Assembly (NCBI GenBank): GCA_916610825.1
Contig: OU744449.1
Coordinates: forward strand, 4,385,743-4,449,742
From: Haliclystus octoradiatus
Lineage: Eukaryota; Cnidaria; Staurozoa; Stauromedusae; Haliclystidae
Reading direction: 5' to 3'
DNA: 64,000 nt
Made by a program: the position numbers and the translations under genes. Under the pieces are notes generated by a model. It saw only the letters and a list, made by a program, of their open reading frames with translations. It ran no database searches and was not told the DNA's origin. Within the stretch, counting starts at the first letter, position 1, and every line of letters begins with the position of its first letter. Of this stretch, positions 1-11,400 are shown in pieces.

Positions 1-300
1 TACTTCAAATGATGTTAAGACCTTTTACAGGAGTTTGTCTGAAATATTTTGGAGCCGGAGTCTGAGTGTGAGTCACATTTTCAGAGCCGAACTCGGAGTC
101 AGACTCTAACTTCTACTGTATAAGTTGACTGGCTCCAAGTCCCGCTTATCTTGATGTGCCGAGATTGGATGGTTGGTAAGTGTCACTTACCAACATATTA
201 AAATCGTCATAAACATGGGTGAGACTTGGAGCAAGTCAACTGTGTAAGGACTTTTTTGGATTCGGAGTCTGAAAATGTTGACTCCGTACACCTTTGATTA
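1..300 (+). repeat. Interspersed repeat, ACTCC-rich family, joined to a second repeat
   Basis: The first ~110 bases carry the motif 'caggagtttgtctgaaat' followed by repeated 'ggagtc' words. The same sequence recurs in reverse complement at 8820-9190 and 10085-10545. From 128 to 240 there is a second unit, starting 'gactggctccaagtcccgct', that also occurs at 39950-40270. No protein-coding potential is visible. This is probably a non-autonomous transposon family. Class is not determined because the ends are not clear. Confidence 0.6.
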
Positions 301-1510
301 CGACCGCTTTTAAATTACGTATGTGATCTTGTTGAGTTGAATTTTCTTTGCTATTGTTATTTCTCATATTGACCTTCAGAAATTAATTAGTTATTGTAAA
401 CATTTCAAAATTCATGACCAACATCTTATTTCCATTTTATAATTACTTTTGACAAGAGCAATATCTTTTCACGGTGAAATTTACATTATTTGTAATAGTT
501 TTCAGGAAATTGTAGGATAATTTTTATTGTTCCATCAAGTAGTCAAGATGCGATATAGATTTTGATCCACGGCTACATAGGAATTTAGAGTGTAATATTT
601 TTTATTACGATAAATCGATTTTACAAATCGTTTAATATACCACACTGTATGCATGTGATGTAAAAATATATATATATTTGAGAGCATATATATAGGTTTG
701 ATTGGAATAGTTGTCTAGGAGAAATTTCAACTCAGCCGAGCAGAAAATATTGATTGTGTTATTGGATGATAATTATATGCGTGTGGTTTTAAAGAAGTCC
801 CCACATTTTTTGTCAGACATTGTATGACAAAGTGTGTTATTGATTTACAAAAATAAGACATTTTATTATCGGAGAATACAAGTGATTGAGTTGTTCGTCG
901 TTAACAAGTAATTGTGATATTGGAAGGATTGCACCTTGAACTGTTTGCCGCTAATTTAAAATTGTGTTCTTGGTTTCTTGTTACTGCACATTTTTGATGT
1001 TGACTTTCGTTTGAAAAACGGCGTCAGCCTGCAAAATGGCGACGTCATGAACTCAGCAACTGAGCAAATTTAGTATTAAAAATCCTGGCAAGTAACTCAC
1101 TTGGTAAGTTTTCACATCATCAATGTTATGTTAGAACAAATTCACAACATTTCTATTATTTAAAGTACAATTTTGTTCATTATATGCTTTGTTAGGATTT
1201 ACACAATTTGACACATTCGATGTGATGCTATTTTGTATTCTTGGCAAACAATCCTAGCCCATTTGACCTATTTGTTAGGAATTTCTCTCATATGGTATAA
1301 TATACAAAATATAGCATTGTATTTTGTATCATTCATATGTCGCCTACTTGTATCATTTTAAAACTAAATACTTTTTGATAACCGAAGTTGTTTTATGCTA
1401 CAAATTAAACATCGACGATTTATTTTGGCCTTGACACACTTCCGAATATCATCGTTTATAATTAGAATTTTATGTGTATTTATAGCAGTGTAAAATCAGT
1501 TTTATGCTGT

Positions 1511-1545
1511 TAGTGAGATGTTGATATCATATCAACATCTCACTA
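1511..1545. repeat. Perfect 35-nt palindrome
   Basis: Two 17-nt arms around a single central base, beginning 'tagtgagatgttgatat' and mirrored exactly. It can form a stem with no loop on either strand. It has no coding context; function unknown. Confidence 0.85.
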
Positions 1546-3289
1546 TGTTGCTTTGATTTTATAATCTTTATCTAAAAAGTTATCAGTTGAACAGCGGCAT
1601 GCCTATTCTGTGGTCAAAAATTGACCATGGGCTCTGACGAATTATGTTTATATTAAAATATTTGAAAGCGTTTACTTAAATACAATATTTTATGTATGTC
1701 ACTTATGTATCATCCCCCTTTATAGCACAAGCCTACTATGCGTTGACTACATATTGTGAATACAGCCTACCTAGGCGTATAAACATTAACATATGTAGTA
1801 CTGTAGTCACTATCTAGGTAGATGTATCTATGCATCAACTTGAAAGCAAATGTCAACACACTGATTGTTCTGTGACTCTGTGATAGATAGATTCCAAAAC
1901 TTCTCGGTATTATTTCTAGATATAATTTCATCATTTTTCTTTGTTTTTAATCGTGAAAATAGTTGTTTGATATTTCGGGATTATAGTCAACAAAAGGAAG
2001 TTTTATGGAAATGAATGTTTATTTTTATATGTGTCAATCTAAGGAATGTGTGAAAGCTTTGGGCATTGTAGCATTGTGAATTTTGCGACGGTGTTGTTGT
2101 TATGGGGAATTAAGTTCTTAATAAAATGACCTTCAGCATTGTTGGCCATTAGCCTATATTCCTTTTTGCCTTTCAAAGTCAAAATTTGAGGTTAGATGGG
2201 GTCGGACAAAAATTAATGTACGTGTGAACTTCTTCCAGTTTGTGTATTAGCCTTCAGACATAAGAATTTTCAGACTTTTTGGGGATTTCAGACTATTTTT
2301 AAAATTTAAATCCTCATAGCTGAGCCTTTAAGAATTATTGCACCAGTCAATTGACATCAATGCCCCCTGAACCCCTGGAAAAACACCTAATTAAAATATG
2401 TCAATTATTATTGTTATTATTTGAGATTTCGAACTCCATTATGATTTTAACTGAGAAGCCCCGAGATAATTCTAAGTATTCGAAAGAAAACACGATATAT
2501 CGAGCTAAAACATGTCATACCTCGAGATATTGATTTTGTCGGCATAAATCTTTTGATCAACAGTGAAAATCAATATTTCATTTCTCAATGTCAATACCCA
2601 AGCCTGGCGCTGTTGAGTTGAGAAAGCATAACAAGCAATATTTTCAAATGATTTTTTATAATTTTTTCAAAATTCGAAAGCAAATCGTAAAAAAACAAGC
2701 GACAAAGGACATATTATCAGAAAAGAAGACACTTTATTAACTTGCTAATTTATTATTCCCACATATTGGAACTTGAAAACTGTATGATATGATGTAGGTA
2801 AACTAAATCATTTGTAAAGCTATTTAAAATCATGATTTTATATCTTAAAATGTTTTTTATTGATGAAAGTGTACATTTTATCATAGTTTTTAAGATATTT
2901 TATCTCCAAAGCTTGTTTTCTTCTGATTTGCCTTAGAAATGTTGAAATAATAATAAAGCAATTGTTGAATTTGGCTTTGCATAATATTCTCGGTCTGAAT
3001 AATTCTCAATATTATACGCAGTCTCATTCAATAATGTCTCCCATATGGGAAAATACTAGCTTGTTAAATACCTTGCCCTCAATTCCACTAATCGAAGTAG
3101 CCATTTCTTTGTTTATATAACAGTTTTTGTTGACAGTAGGCTATGTCCCATTATTGAGTAAAAATTATATTTCAAGTATTTAAGAAATGTTGATTCCTGG
3201 CACTTCTATTCATCTATTCCTGGCTTTCAAAATTATCATGACAATTTCAAATGATTTTTATCAATTTTGGATCTTGTTCAAGGCTTTGC

Positions 3290-3455
3290 GCGGTCCAACA
3301 AAATGTTTTACCTTCCGCAAACCTCAGCGTTTTAGATCAATGGATGAATAATTGTAATGCATTATTTTTCATGTTGTTCTAATGATTTTTGATGAATATC
3401 CAACATTTTGCGTTTTCTTTCTAATTATCCTGCCGCATCCTAAAATCTGATTCCT
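3290..3455. repeat. Interspersed repeat, 'TCCGACAAA' family
   Basis: This stretch matches 24330-24490, sharing 'cctcagcgttttagatcaat' against 'cctcaacgttccagatcaat', then 'ggat(g)aataattgtaatg' and 'ctaatgatttttgat'. Related fragments with 'gtccgacaaa' or 'tttgtcggaccctg' ends lie at 4095-4285, 26970-27260, 30040-30200 and 31285-31450. It is probably a MITE with inverted ends of the type CAGGGTCCGACAAA. Confidence 0.55.
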
Positions 3456-4094
3456 GGTCCAGCATACTTCTGTGATGTAGTGAAGTGGTTAAAACTAGGT
3501 TTAAAAAAGATACCTGATGTTATTGTCCAGTCATTTTCCAGGTTCTTAGAATGTGATGTGGATTGACTGGTGCATAAAGCATAAACAAGATAATCCATCT
3601 TTGGAGCATTGCTTTCTAAGGAGTTCAAGACTATTAAAAAAAAAAAAATAGGGATCAATTGAAATATTGAAGAATAGGTTGTTAAGTAGATGTTGACAAT
3701 CTGCCATTCATTTTGAAAATTCCCATTGAGAATAGTTGGCAGGTGAAGGGACAGGGCAGAGGCAATATTTCCTAAAAAGGTGATATTCTTCTGATAAGTA
3801 TTTGATTTAGATGGTAAAGAAACATAATCATGTTTTACAACCAGAACAAAGGGAAAATTCAAAGATGTTCTAAATAGTTAAAAGACCACCACAAATTTGA
3901 TGCAAACTGGAAATCAGCATCCATTTAATATTGACACATCTCTGTGTATCCGATGTATGGAAGTACTCCCTCCTGGGCTTTGAGTGTTGGCTTTGAAGAA
4001 ATTAAGAAAGTTACATTACCAGACCATCGGGCAAAATGCAACATCTTTTTTGTGGTCCCTCAGAGACTACTACTTGGCTATATATCTTATGATC

Positions 4095-4285
4095 AGTGTC
4101 CGACAAAAGGTTGGACAAAAAGCCTTTTGGAATCCTAAAGGCATTTCACCATTTTCGTCTGAAGTTTTTGTTGATGTTTGACCAAAAAATCACTAAAAAT
4201 ATCTTCTGAATTTAGTCTAACCTTCCGGAATCTAGGATTCCAGGATTCCTGATTTTGTCTGACTCTACTTATGATATTATGGATT
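4095..4285. repeat. Interspersed repeat, 'TCCGACAAA' family
   Basis: It begins 'gtccgacaaaaggttgg' and ends 'cctgattttgtctgactct', giving an imperfect inverted pair. The internal words 'ccttccggaatctagg' and 'atcttctgaatttag' recur in the PAR-3 intron copies. Confidence 0.5.
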
Positions 4286-4519
4286 TTGAATGAGCGTAGG
4301 CCTACAGGCCAGTAGACTGGCAAAATTCCTTTTTGCATATAATCCAGCTCAAATATGTTGTAATGGTTAACTTTATACATCGGTCACCTATTTCTAGTGG
4401 TCACCTTTGCAATGTCTACAATATTATTGTATATTGAATCAACCTGTATATAAGGGCACATATAGTCATATATATATATAATGGTCATTTTATATGCATC
4501 TCGTAACTGGCTACTGTTT

Positions 4520-4619
4520 AACAATTAGACAGCGAGCCCGAGTTGGTCGAATAGTCATGGAGGTCCTCCGACGTGACTATTCAGGACGGTAGACAACAAG
4601 GGCGAGTTGTCTAATTGTT
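4520..4619. repeat. Foldback repeat (imperfect 100-bp inverted repeat)
   Basis: The ends 'aacaattagaca' and 'tgtctaattgtt' are perfect 12-bp complements. Inside them 'gcgagcccgagttg' pairs imperfectly with 'caacaagggcgagt', and the centre has 'aatagtca' facing 'tgactatt'. It is probably a short foldback MITE. Confidence 0.65.
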
Positions 4620-5655
4620 TTGGTAGAAACCAACTAGTGGTACAATCCAAATATATCAAAAGAAATATATTCCAACTATGTATTTGCTTCTTGCATAATT
4701 AATTTCAAGTACAACGATCAATCAAAGGCACCCATGACGACTGCAGCGTTGTGATTCGGAGGATGAATTTTAAATTGACTTGTTTCAGATTTAATTTTTA
4801 AAACAAAGCAGTTCAATATTAATACTGACTACAAAATAAAACCCCGCAAAATAGCAAACTTGAGCAAGGTAACTATTGAGTATCTAAAACTTTATTATAA
4901 ATCTTTGCAGTCTGTAATATAAACGTTTGTTGTTTATAAATTTAAGCTGACTAGCAACTGATGAATCTGCAATAAAGTAGCGACGAAAAAATTGTGAAAA
5001 GATTGTTAAATAAGATTAAATTTGTGTATGCATAGCATACCATTAAACAACTTCATCTCATATTTTGTTGCTTGTTTTGTTTTCTCGGGCACGGAATTTA
5101 TAAGACTCTCGTATAAAATTGATTCAAAAACATTTGCAAATCGCTTGTTTACTTTTTGAAATTTTTGCGAGGGAACCTGCCATCGTTCACTATGAGAAAA
5201 TAGTGAACGATTGAGCAACCAATCAAAATTCAGATCATTGAATAGTACCTTATTCGGTTTCGACTAAATATACTTATATTATCATGTTTCACTGGCCTAG
5301 AGAAATCGTAATCTATTGTGTTGAAAGGGCAGAATCTTGCAGTTGAATTATTGAATGAATTAAGGAATATTATATTATGTTTTGAATAAAGTAAATAATG
5401 TTGATGATTGAAAACCTTGTGATTTTGTTCTTGTCTTCCTGGAACCAGGATCATATACTTTGTGACAGCTTGGTTGTATTATGAGGTTATCATTCGACAG
5501 GCTGCTGGTTGCGAGTATGGCATTATCAGCTGAACAAGCTGTTGTAGAACAGGCAGATAGACAAAAATCAGAGTGACGATGTCACGATAGGCTAGTGTTA
5601 CACATTAAACATTATTAGCATAATTTTAATCATCATTTATGCAATAGCTTATATA

Positions 5656-5985
5656 TCCTGCGTACCAGCCCCAAGGTTTTTCCTGATACCATAGGGTCTG
5701 TGAACTAATGTGTGATTTTCAGCCCAACAAGTTCCCATGAGTTTGGATTATAATTTATGCATTACGTTGTATTATCATTAAGTTCATTGTCGCCGCTGAT
5801 AACTATGATGTATTTGACGAAGAGCTGTGATTTTATGACAATTGATCTTTTGCGATAGAGTGTGAATTGGAGTGTGAATAATTTACCAATAGTATATAGA
5901 TGTTATTTTCGATGGGCTGAGAATCACACATTAGTTCACAGACCCTATGGTTTTAGAAAAAAACCTCGGGGCTGGTACACAGGGT
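5656..5985. mobile_element. 330-bp MITE with ~70-bp terminal inverted repeats
   Basis: The left end 'cctgcgtaccagcccc' followed by 'accatagggtctgtgaacta' is repeated in reverse complement at the right end (5914-5985). The arms are about 70 bp with few mismatches. The element is flanked on both sides by the same 12 bases, atagcttatata (5644-5655 and 5986-5997), which look like a target-site duplication. The interior of about 190 bp has no ORF, so this is a non-autonomous DNA element. The superfamily is unclear. Confidence 0.8.
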
Positions 5986-6087
5986 ATAGCTTATATACCA
6001 ACCAATAAAATGACTCAACAGCATTTCTTCACATGATTTATGGAGAGTGCAACATCGACTAACAAGATCTAAACCAAAATTAACCAA

Positions 6088-6622
6088 AGTACTGACAGAT
6101 GACCTCTATTGTACAGGGTTAATTTAATGTGATCAGTCATGTTTTTGATATTGCTTAACTGGACACTATAAACAGGTGGCCTTTATCTACAGGGTTGATT
6201 CAATAGAATAATGCTTTTTGTATATTGCTGAAGTGGACACTATAAACAGGTGGCCTTTATCTACAGGGCTGATTGAATAGAATAATGCTTTTTGTATATT
6301 GCTGAAATGGACACCATAAACAGATGGCCTTTATCTACAGGGCTGAATGAATAGAATAATGCTTGTTGTATATGAAATGGACACTATAAACAGGTGGCCT
6401 TTATCTACAGGGCTGAATGAATAGAATAATGCTTGTTGTATATGAAATGGACACTATAAACAGGTGGCCTTTATCTACAGGGCTGAATGAATATAATAAT
6501 GCTTGTTGTATATGAAATGGACATTATAAACAGGTGGCCTTTATCTACAGGGTTGATTCAATACAATATTGCTTTTTTATATTACTAAAATGGCCATTTT
6601 TCTATACAGGTCACTGTTATAG
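6088..6622 (-). repeat. ~70-bp tandem array derived from a mariner-like MITE
   Basis: About seven head-to-tail units of 69-73 bp, each with 'ggacactataaacaggtggc' followed by 'ctttatctacaggg'. The unit matches the interior of the MITE seen complete at 52207-52370, and the array ends at 6600-6622 with that MITE's terminal sequence (reading 'ctgttatagcaaacttgact'). The simplest reading is that the internal part of one MITE copy was amplified in tandem. Confidence 0.8.
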
Positions 6623-7002
6623 CAAACTTGACTGAACTAACTGTAACAAAGTCAATCGAATGTGTTGATCTCTTCTTAATTGACATTCACAAAGCATTTC
6701 CCTTTTTGAAATCTCAGTAACAGTTGATAGTAACTTATTAGGCACAACAATGCAATTACAAGAATATAAGAATTCAATAAACATAAAAATGAACCCGATA
6801 CCCGACCTGATGTGCAACCATAAATCATATGCTATTCATTGGTTTTCGGAATGGAACTCATCATACGCATTACGCTTTATTTCATTAATTCCTGCATATC
6901 GTCATTATTTACAGTTTAAGATCAGGCTAGTAATGCTATTTTTATGTGTTGGAAAATGGTGTTCTACTTTGCCGAATGTGGACCATTCCAAGGAAAGGAT
7001 GG

Positions 7003-7628
7003 GATAGGATAGGATTAGATAGGATAGGATAGGATAGGATAGGATAGGATAGGATAGGATAGGAATGGATAGGAATGGATAGGATAGGATAGGATAGGAT
7101 AGGATAGGATAGGATAGGATAGGATAGGATAGGATAGGATAGGATAGAATAGGAATGGATAGGATAGGATAGGATAGGATAGGATAGGATAGGATAGGAT
7201 AGGATAGGATAGGATAGGATAGGATAGGATAGGATTAGATAGGATAGGATGGGATGGGATGGGATGGGATGGGATGGGATGGGATGGGATGGGATGGGAT
7301 GGGATGGGATGGGATGGGATGGGATGGGATGGGATGGGATGGGAATGGATAGGATAGGAATGGATAGGATAGGATAGGATAGGATAGGATAGGATAGGAT
7401 AGGATAGGATAGGATAGGATAGGAATGGATAGGATAGGATAGGATAGGATAGGATAGGATAGGATAGGATAGGATAGGATAGGATAGGATAGGATAGGAT
7501 AGGATAGGATAGGACAGGATTAGATAGGATAGGATAGGATGGGATGGGATGGGATGGGATGGGATGGGATGGGATGGGAATGGATAGGATAGGATAGGAT
7601 AGGATAGGATAGGATTAGATGGGATAGA
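7003..7628 (+). repeat. Pentanucleotide microsatellite (AGGAT)n with two (GGGAT)n blocks
   Basis: About 625 bp of AGGAT repeats with occasional AGGAATGGAT and AGGATTAGAT variants. GGGAT blocks lie at 7251-7344 (about 19 copies) and 7541-7579 (about 8 copies). The order variant unit, AGGAT run, GGGAT run occurs twice, so the array itself seems to have duplicated internally. The long open frame across it on the minus strand is a product of the 5-base period and is not a gene. The GGG tracts every five bases are suited to G-quadruplex formation. Confidence 0.97.
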
Positions 7629-8428
7629 GGGATTCCAATCCAAATCATCAGAGGTCAGATGTCACACCCATATTTTCTCCGCATACCTTCGAAGTTTCTC
7701 CGTATAAATTCCCACAGAAGAAAATTCGAATTATCGTGCAAGGTTGTTTTCCAATGACCCTTTATACCTTCCCCCCAGGGCTTACACAAAATATGAGGAC
7801 GACCGGCCGCAGATATATTAAGTTTTCTGACTCAATGACTTATGATATATCCTAACTAATCAAGCACCGATCGCTGTTATTATCATCATTATCATTTATT
7901 CACTGCCCGATAGGCACTGAGCTTTTGTCATTTGACTGCAGGGTATTTCAATTTGGCTTTGTACACTTTGCAATAAATAGATTTCTAATTTCAACAACAT
8001 TTCTGACAGTTGTTTTTTGAAATGATGTTAACGTGAAAATGATTATCATACAAATGAGTCATTAAATTGTTTCTTTTGTTGATATGCAAACTTGAAGGAA
8101 ATCCTCAAGACGGTTTGTTCTGCTACTGTGTTACATTGAATACACGCCAATTGAAAAAACCCTAAAAACTTTACCACATCCAATGTTTATCAAAACTTTC
8201 ATGGCATATCAAAGTTGTATACATAGTCCTTTAGACTATAATATCAATGTGGTTTTATAATAATACATGTAATTTCATGACTACAACAAAGTATTATTTT
8301 TTACAAGGTGAACATTTTTATCTGATCTTAATCAATCTCTTTGTAACTTATTTTTTACAATCCGGAAAGTTAATGTAAAACAAACTAATATTATTAAAAA
8401 ATTAATTTTTGTTTATATTATCTTATAG
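7629..8428. other. Gene-free spacer upstream of the C2 gene
   Basis: AT-rich sequence with no repeat or exon that I can identify. It ends in a splice acceptor (tcttatag, 8421-8428), so at least the last part is probably an intron that follows an unseen 5' untranslated exon. Confidence 0.4.
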
Positions 8429-11400
8429 GAGTTTTTGGTGGCAACAACAATGAAATATTATTATATTATATTGATTGTTATAATACTGCTTGTGATGTTA
8501 GTTGTATGTTTTTTAACATACAAAATATTTACATTACGTTTACTTGTTGAAGAAGTGACAGAAGAAAAGGAACATTTGACAACATCAAATGAATTAGAAG
8601 ATGGATACAATCCACATCATGATTTAAAAGATTTATTATTACCTATTTATGAAATTGAACAAAAAGTAGATCAAATTAAAGATCATGGCGACGGTGAAGG
8701 TGATGGTGTTCAACGATCCGATTCATTGACTATACAACCTGATGTCAAGGTTCGTGGCAAGGCAAGAATCAATTAAACTAACGACTAATATTTCATTACG
8801 TCTTTATATATAATCTAATCAGAGGTGTACGGAGTTCGAAGCTTCAGACTCCGAATCCGAAAAAACTCCTTATAGAAGCGTTTGACTCCTAGTCTGGTTC
8901 CGAAAATATTAGAAAAATAGACTCCGACTCCGGCTCCAAAATATTTCAGACAAACTCTTGTAAAAAGTCCGAAAATGGATTAATTAATCAACCATACATA
9001 GAAAGGTACAAAATGAATTAACATAATCTGAAATACGTAGCAAGTCCATCACCATAGTCCAACTGCTATTTGTAGTGTAATATGCAGACAATTTTCAACT
9101 TTGCAGTAATGATTATTAAGAAATTATCAGAATTGCATTCTAAACTCCGACTCCTACTCTTGACTTCCAAAAAATTCACTCCACTCCATTTTCTTCGTAC
9201 CAAGAAGCAAATCACGGTCATGAAACTTTGAAGCGGGTTTTAGGATTCTAGTTTATAACTTCAGCATTAAACTTTTGGATAGTTTGGATCGAATTTGGGA
9301 TATTGATCGGATTTTCAGATTTAAAATGAAAACGATTGACTAACGGCATCAGTAAAGCCTATGGGCAAGTAGTATATTTTCATAATCTACTATATAATCG
9401 TCGATGTATGTCTGTTTGTATCTACTGTATTCGAGATTCACGCTTCTCATTGTAAACATAGCAAATCCATACTATCCGTGGGGTATCTTATAATTTTTTG
9501 CAGCAACATAGGCCATGTTTTCTGTTTATATCTTTATATTCCTTCAAATGACGACCGGAAGCGCATTTTTTGTAGGATTTCTCTTGCGGTTCCATAGAAA
9601 GAACGAATAACATTCTCATGTTCGTCTCGCAATATCTTTCGCACCCGACTGAAGGTTTTCAGTTATATTGTTTATATATCACTTGGGCTAACTTCTAGCA
9701 ATTAAATTTTCTATATTTTTATTTTCAAATTTCACCCAACGGAGCGGGTTCACTTCACTAGTGTTCTATAAATCTGTAGCGTAGCGTGGATTGTCGAGAA
9801 CCGGGAAGTTTCTTTGTCAGCTATGTCTGACCGTGATTTATGGCGTTATTTGTTTAGCAAATTCCTATACTTTTATTACGGTAGCCTCTGATTTCCGGGA
9901 ATTTATTTTTTGGTTGGACCTCAAGCTTTATTAATCTTCTCAATTGATCTTTAAATTATTTGTTAATACGAGATCAGTCATGTCTTCCTGTTGTCGTCCA
10001 TGTGTGATAAGTTCAATTGAATTGCCTGATTCCCAATTACTTTTCGAAACGGGTGGTCCTACGGAAAAGCCAGTGGTTTTTATCAGAGGGTTAATTCTCG
10101 GACTCCGATTCCAAAAAGGTAGAAGCGTTTGACTTCGAGTCAGGCCCCACAAATGTAAGAAAAACAGACTCCGGCTCCAGCTCTAAAATATTCCAGACAA
10201 ACTCCTTTAAAAAGTCCGAAAGTGGAATAATTTATTTACCAGCCCAAAATTAAGCAAACATAGTTCTGTACAGTATAAATTAATACAATCTGAAACTGAA
10301 ATTTACAATGCTAATTAAGAAATTACGAGGATTTCATTCTAGACTCTGCGGCTCCGACTTCTGCCTGTCAAAAATTAATACAATCTGAAACTGAAATTTA
10401 CAATGCTAATTAAGAAATTACGAGGATTTCATTCTAGACTCCGCGGCTCCGACTTCTGCCTGTCAAAAATTCACTCCAGTCCGGCTCCTGTTGAAATATG
10501 GACACTCCTGTCGGAGTCAGAATCAACTACTGCTCCTGTACACCTCTTGTTTGCATCCGATCTCTCTCAGCTCTAGAGCTTCGTGATGTTGCCTTATTCG
10601 GAATCAGAACAAGAACTGAAGAAAAACGCGTAGCCTGATACCGTAAATTAGAAAGAGTTCACGCCGATGTGGATTTCTCTTGCCTATATCCTCTCAGTGG
10701 GAAAATATGACAATAAATTTAGCTTTGATTTTCATTCTTCCTTTATTAGTTAGAATTAAAAAAGATTCAAATATGATATACATATTAGAATGTGCATGGT
10801 TTGCTAGCTATGAAGATTGTCACTATAATATCTTAATGAGTATGGTTAAAATGTTCGCTTCCAGGCATAACGGTTGTTCTCTTTCGACAGGGCTAGGGTT
10901 TGATAAAATTGGGGATTCTGAGACTGAGAGTCCCGAAGGGCTAGCACAAATTCAGAAGAAAGGGAGGGAGTAGTTGTATTCAAGTTATTCAAAATCAGAA
11001 TAAAATAATATGATTTGCCTTATTTTCCCTGTAAGATGAGTAAAATTGTGCAGTTTTTATAGTATCTTTATGACAATAAATGCTAAAATTAAAAGCTAAA
11101 ATCGTTTATATGATATGATCACTGGAAAAATCTCGAAACCAACATTCGTTTTTATTCATGACATACGTGATTACGAAATTTACACAAGGCTACATTTATT
11201 ATTATGTTAATAATTGTATCAAACCTCTTAATTACATTATTAATTTACAAACTGGATTAATTTTGTTGTTGTTGTTGTTGTGATAGAAATTACGTGGTGC
11301 TTCTTTTCGTCGAGCTCAACGTATTCCACATCTTCCTTCTCCACCTAAAGATACACCGCAGATAGTTTTAACAATTCAATATATTAAAGAACGGTATGTA

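Larger units (their letters stand above)
301..5640. other. Gene-free AT-rich region with scattered repeat pieces
   Basis: No exon with recognisable protein similarity was found on either strand. The stretch holds a short perfect hairpin (1511-1545), two copies of a repeat with 'gtccgacaaaa'-like ends (3290-3455 and 4095-4285) and a foldback at 4520-4619. A sequence matching a good 5' splice donor (ttg/gtaagt) lies at 1103-1109 and could end an untranslated first exon of the C2 gene downstream, but that is speculation. Confidence 0.5.

Noticed and set aside
6942-7643. 233-codon minus-strand frame of repeated I-L-S-Y-P residues
   Set aside because: Product of the AGGAT pentamer period, no start context or splice structure.
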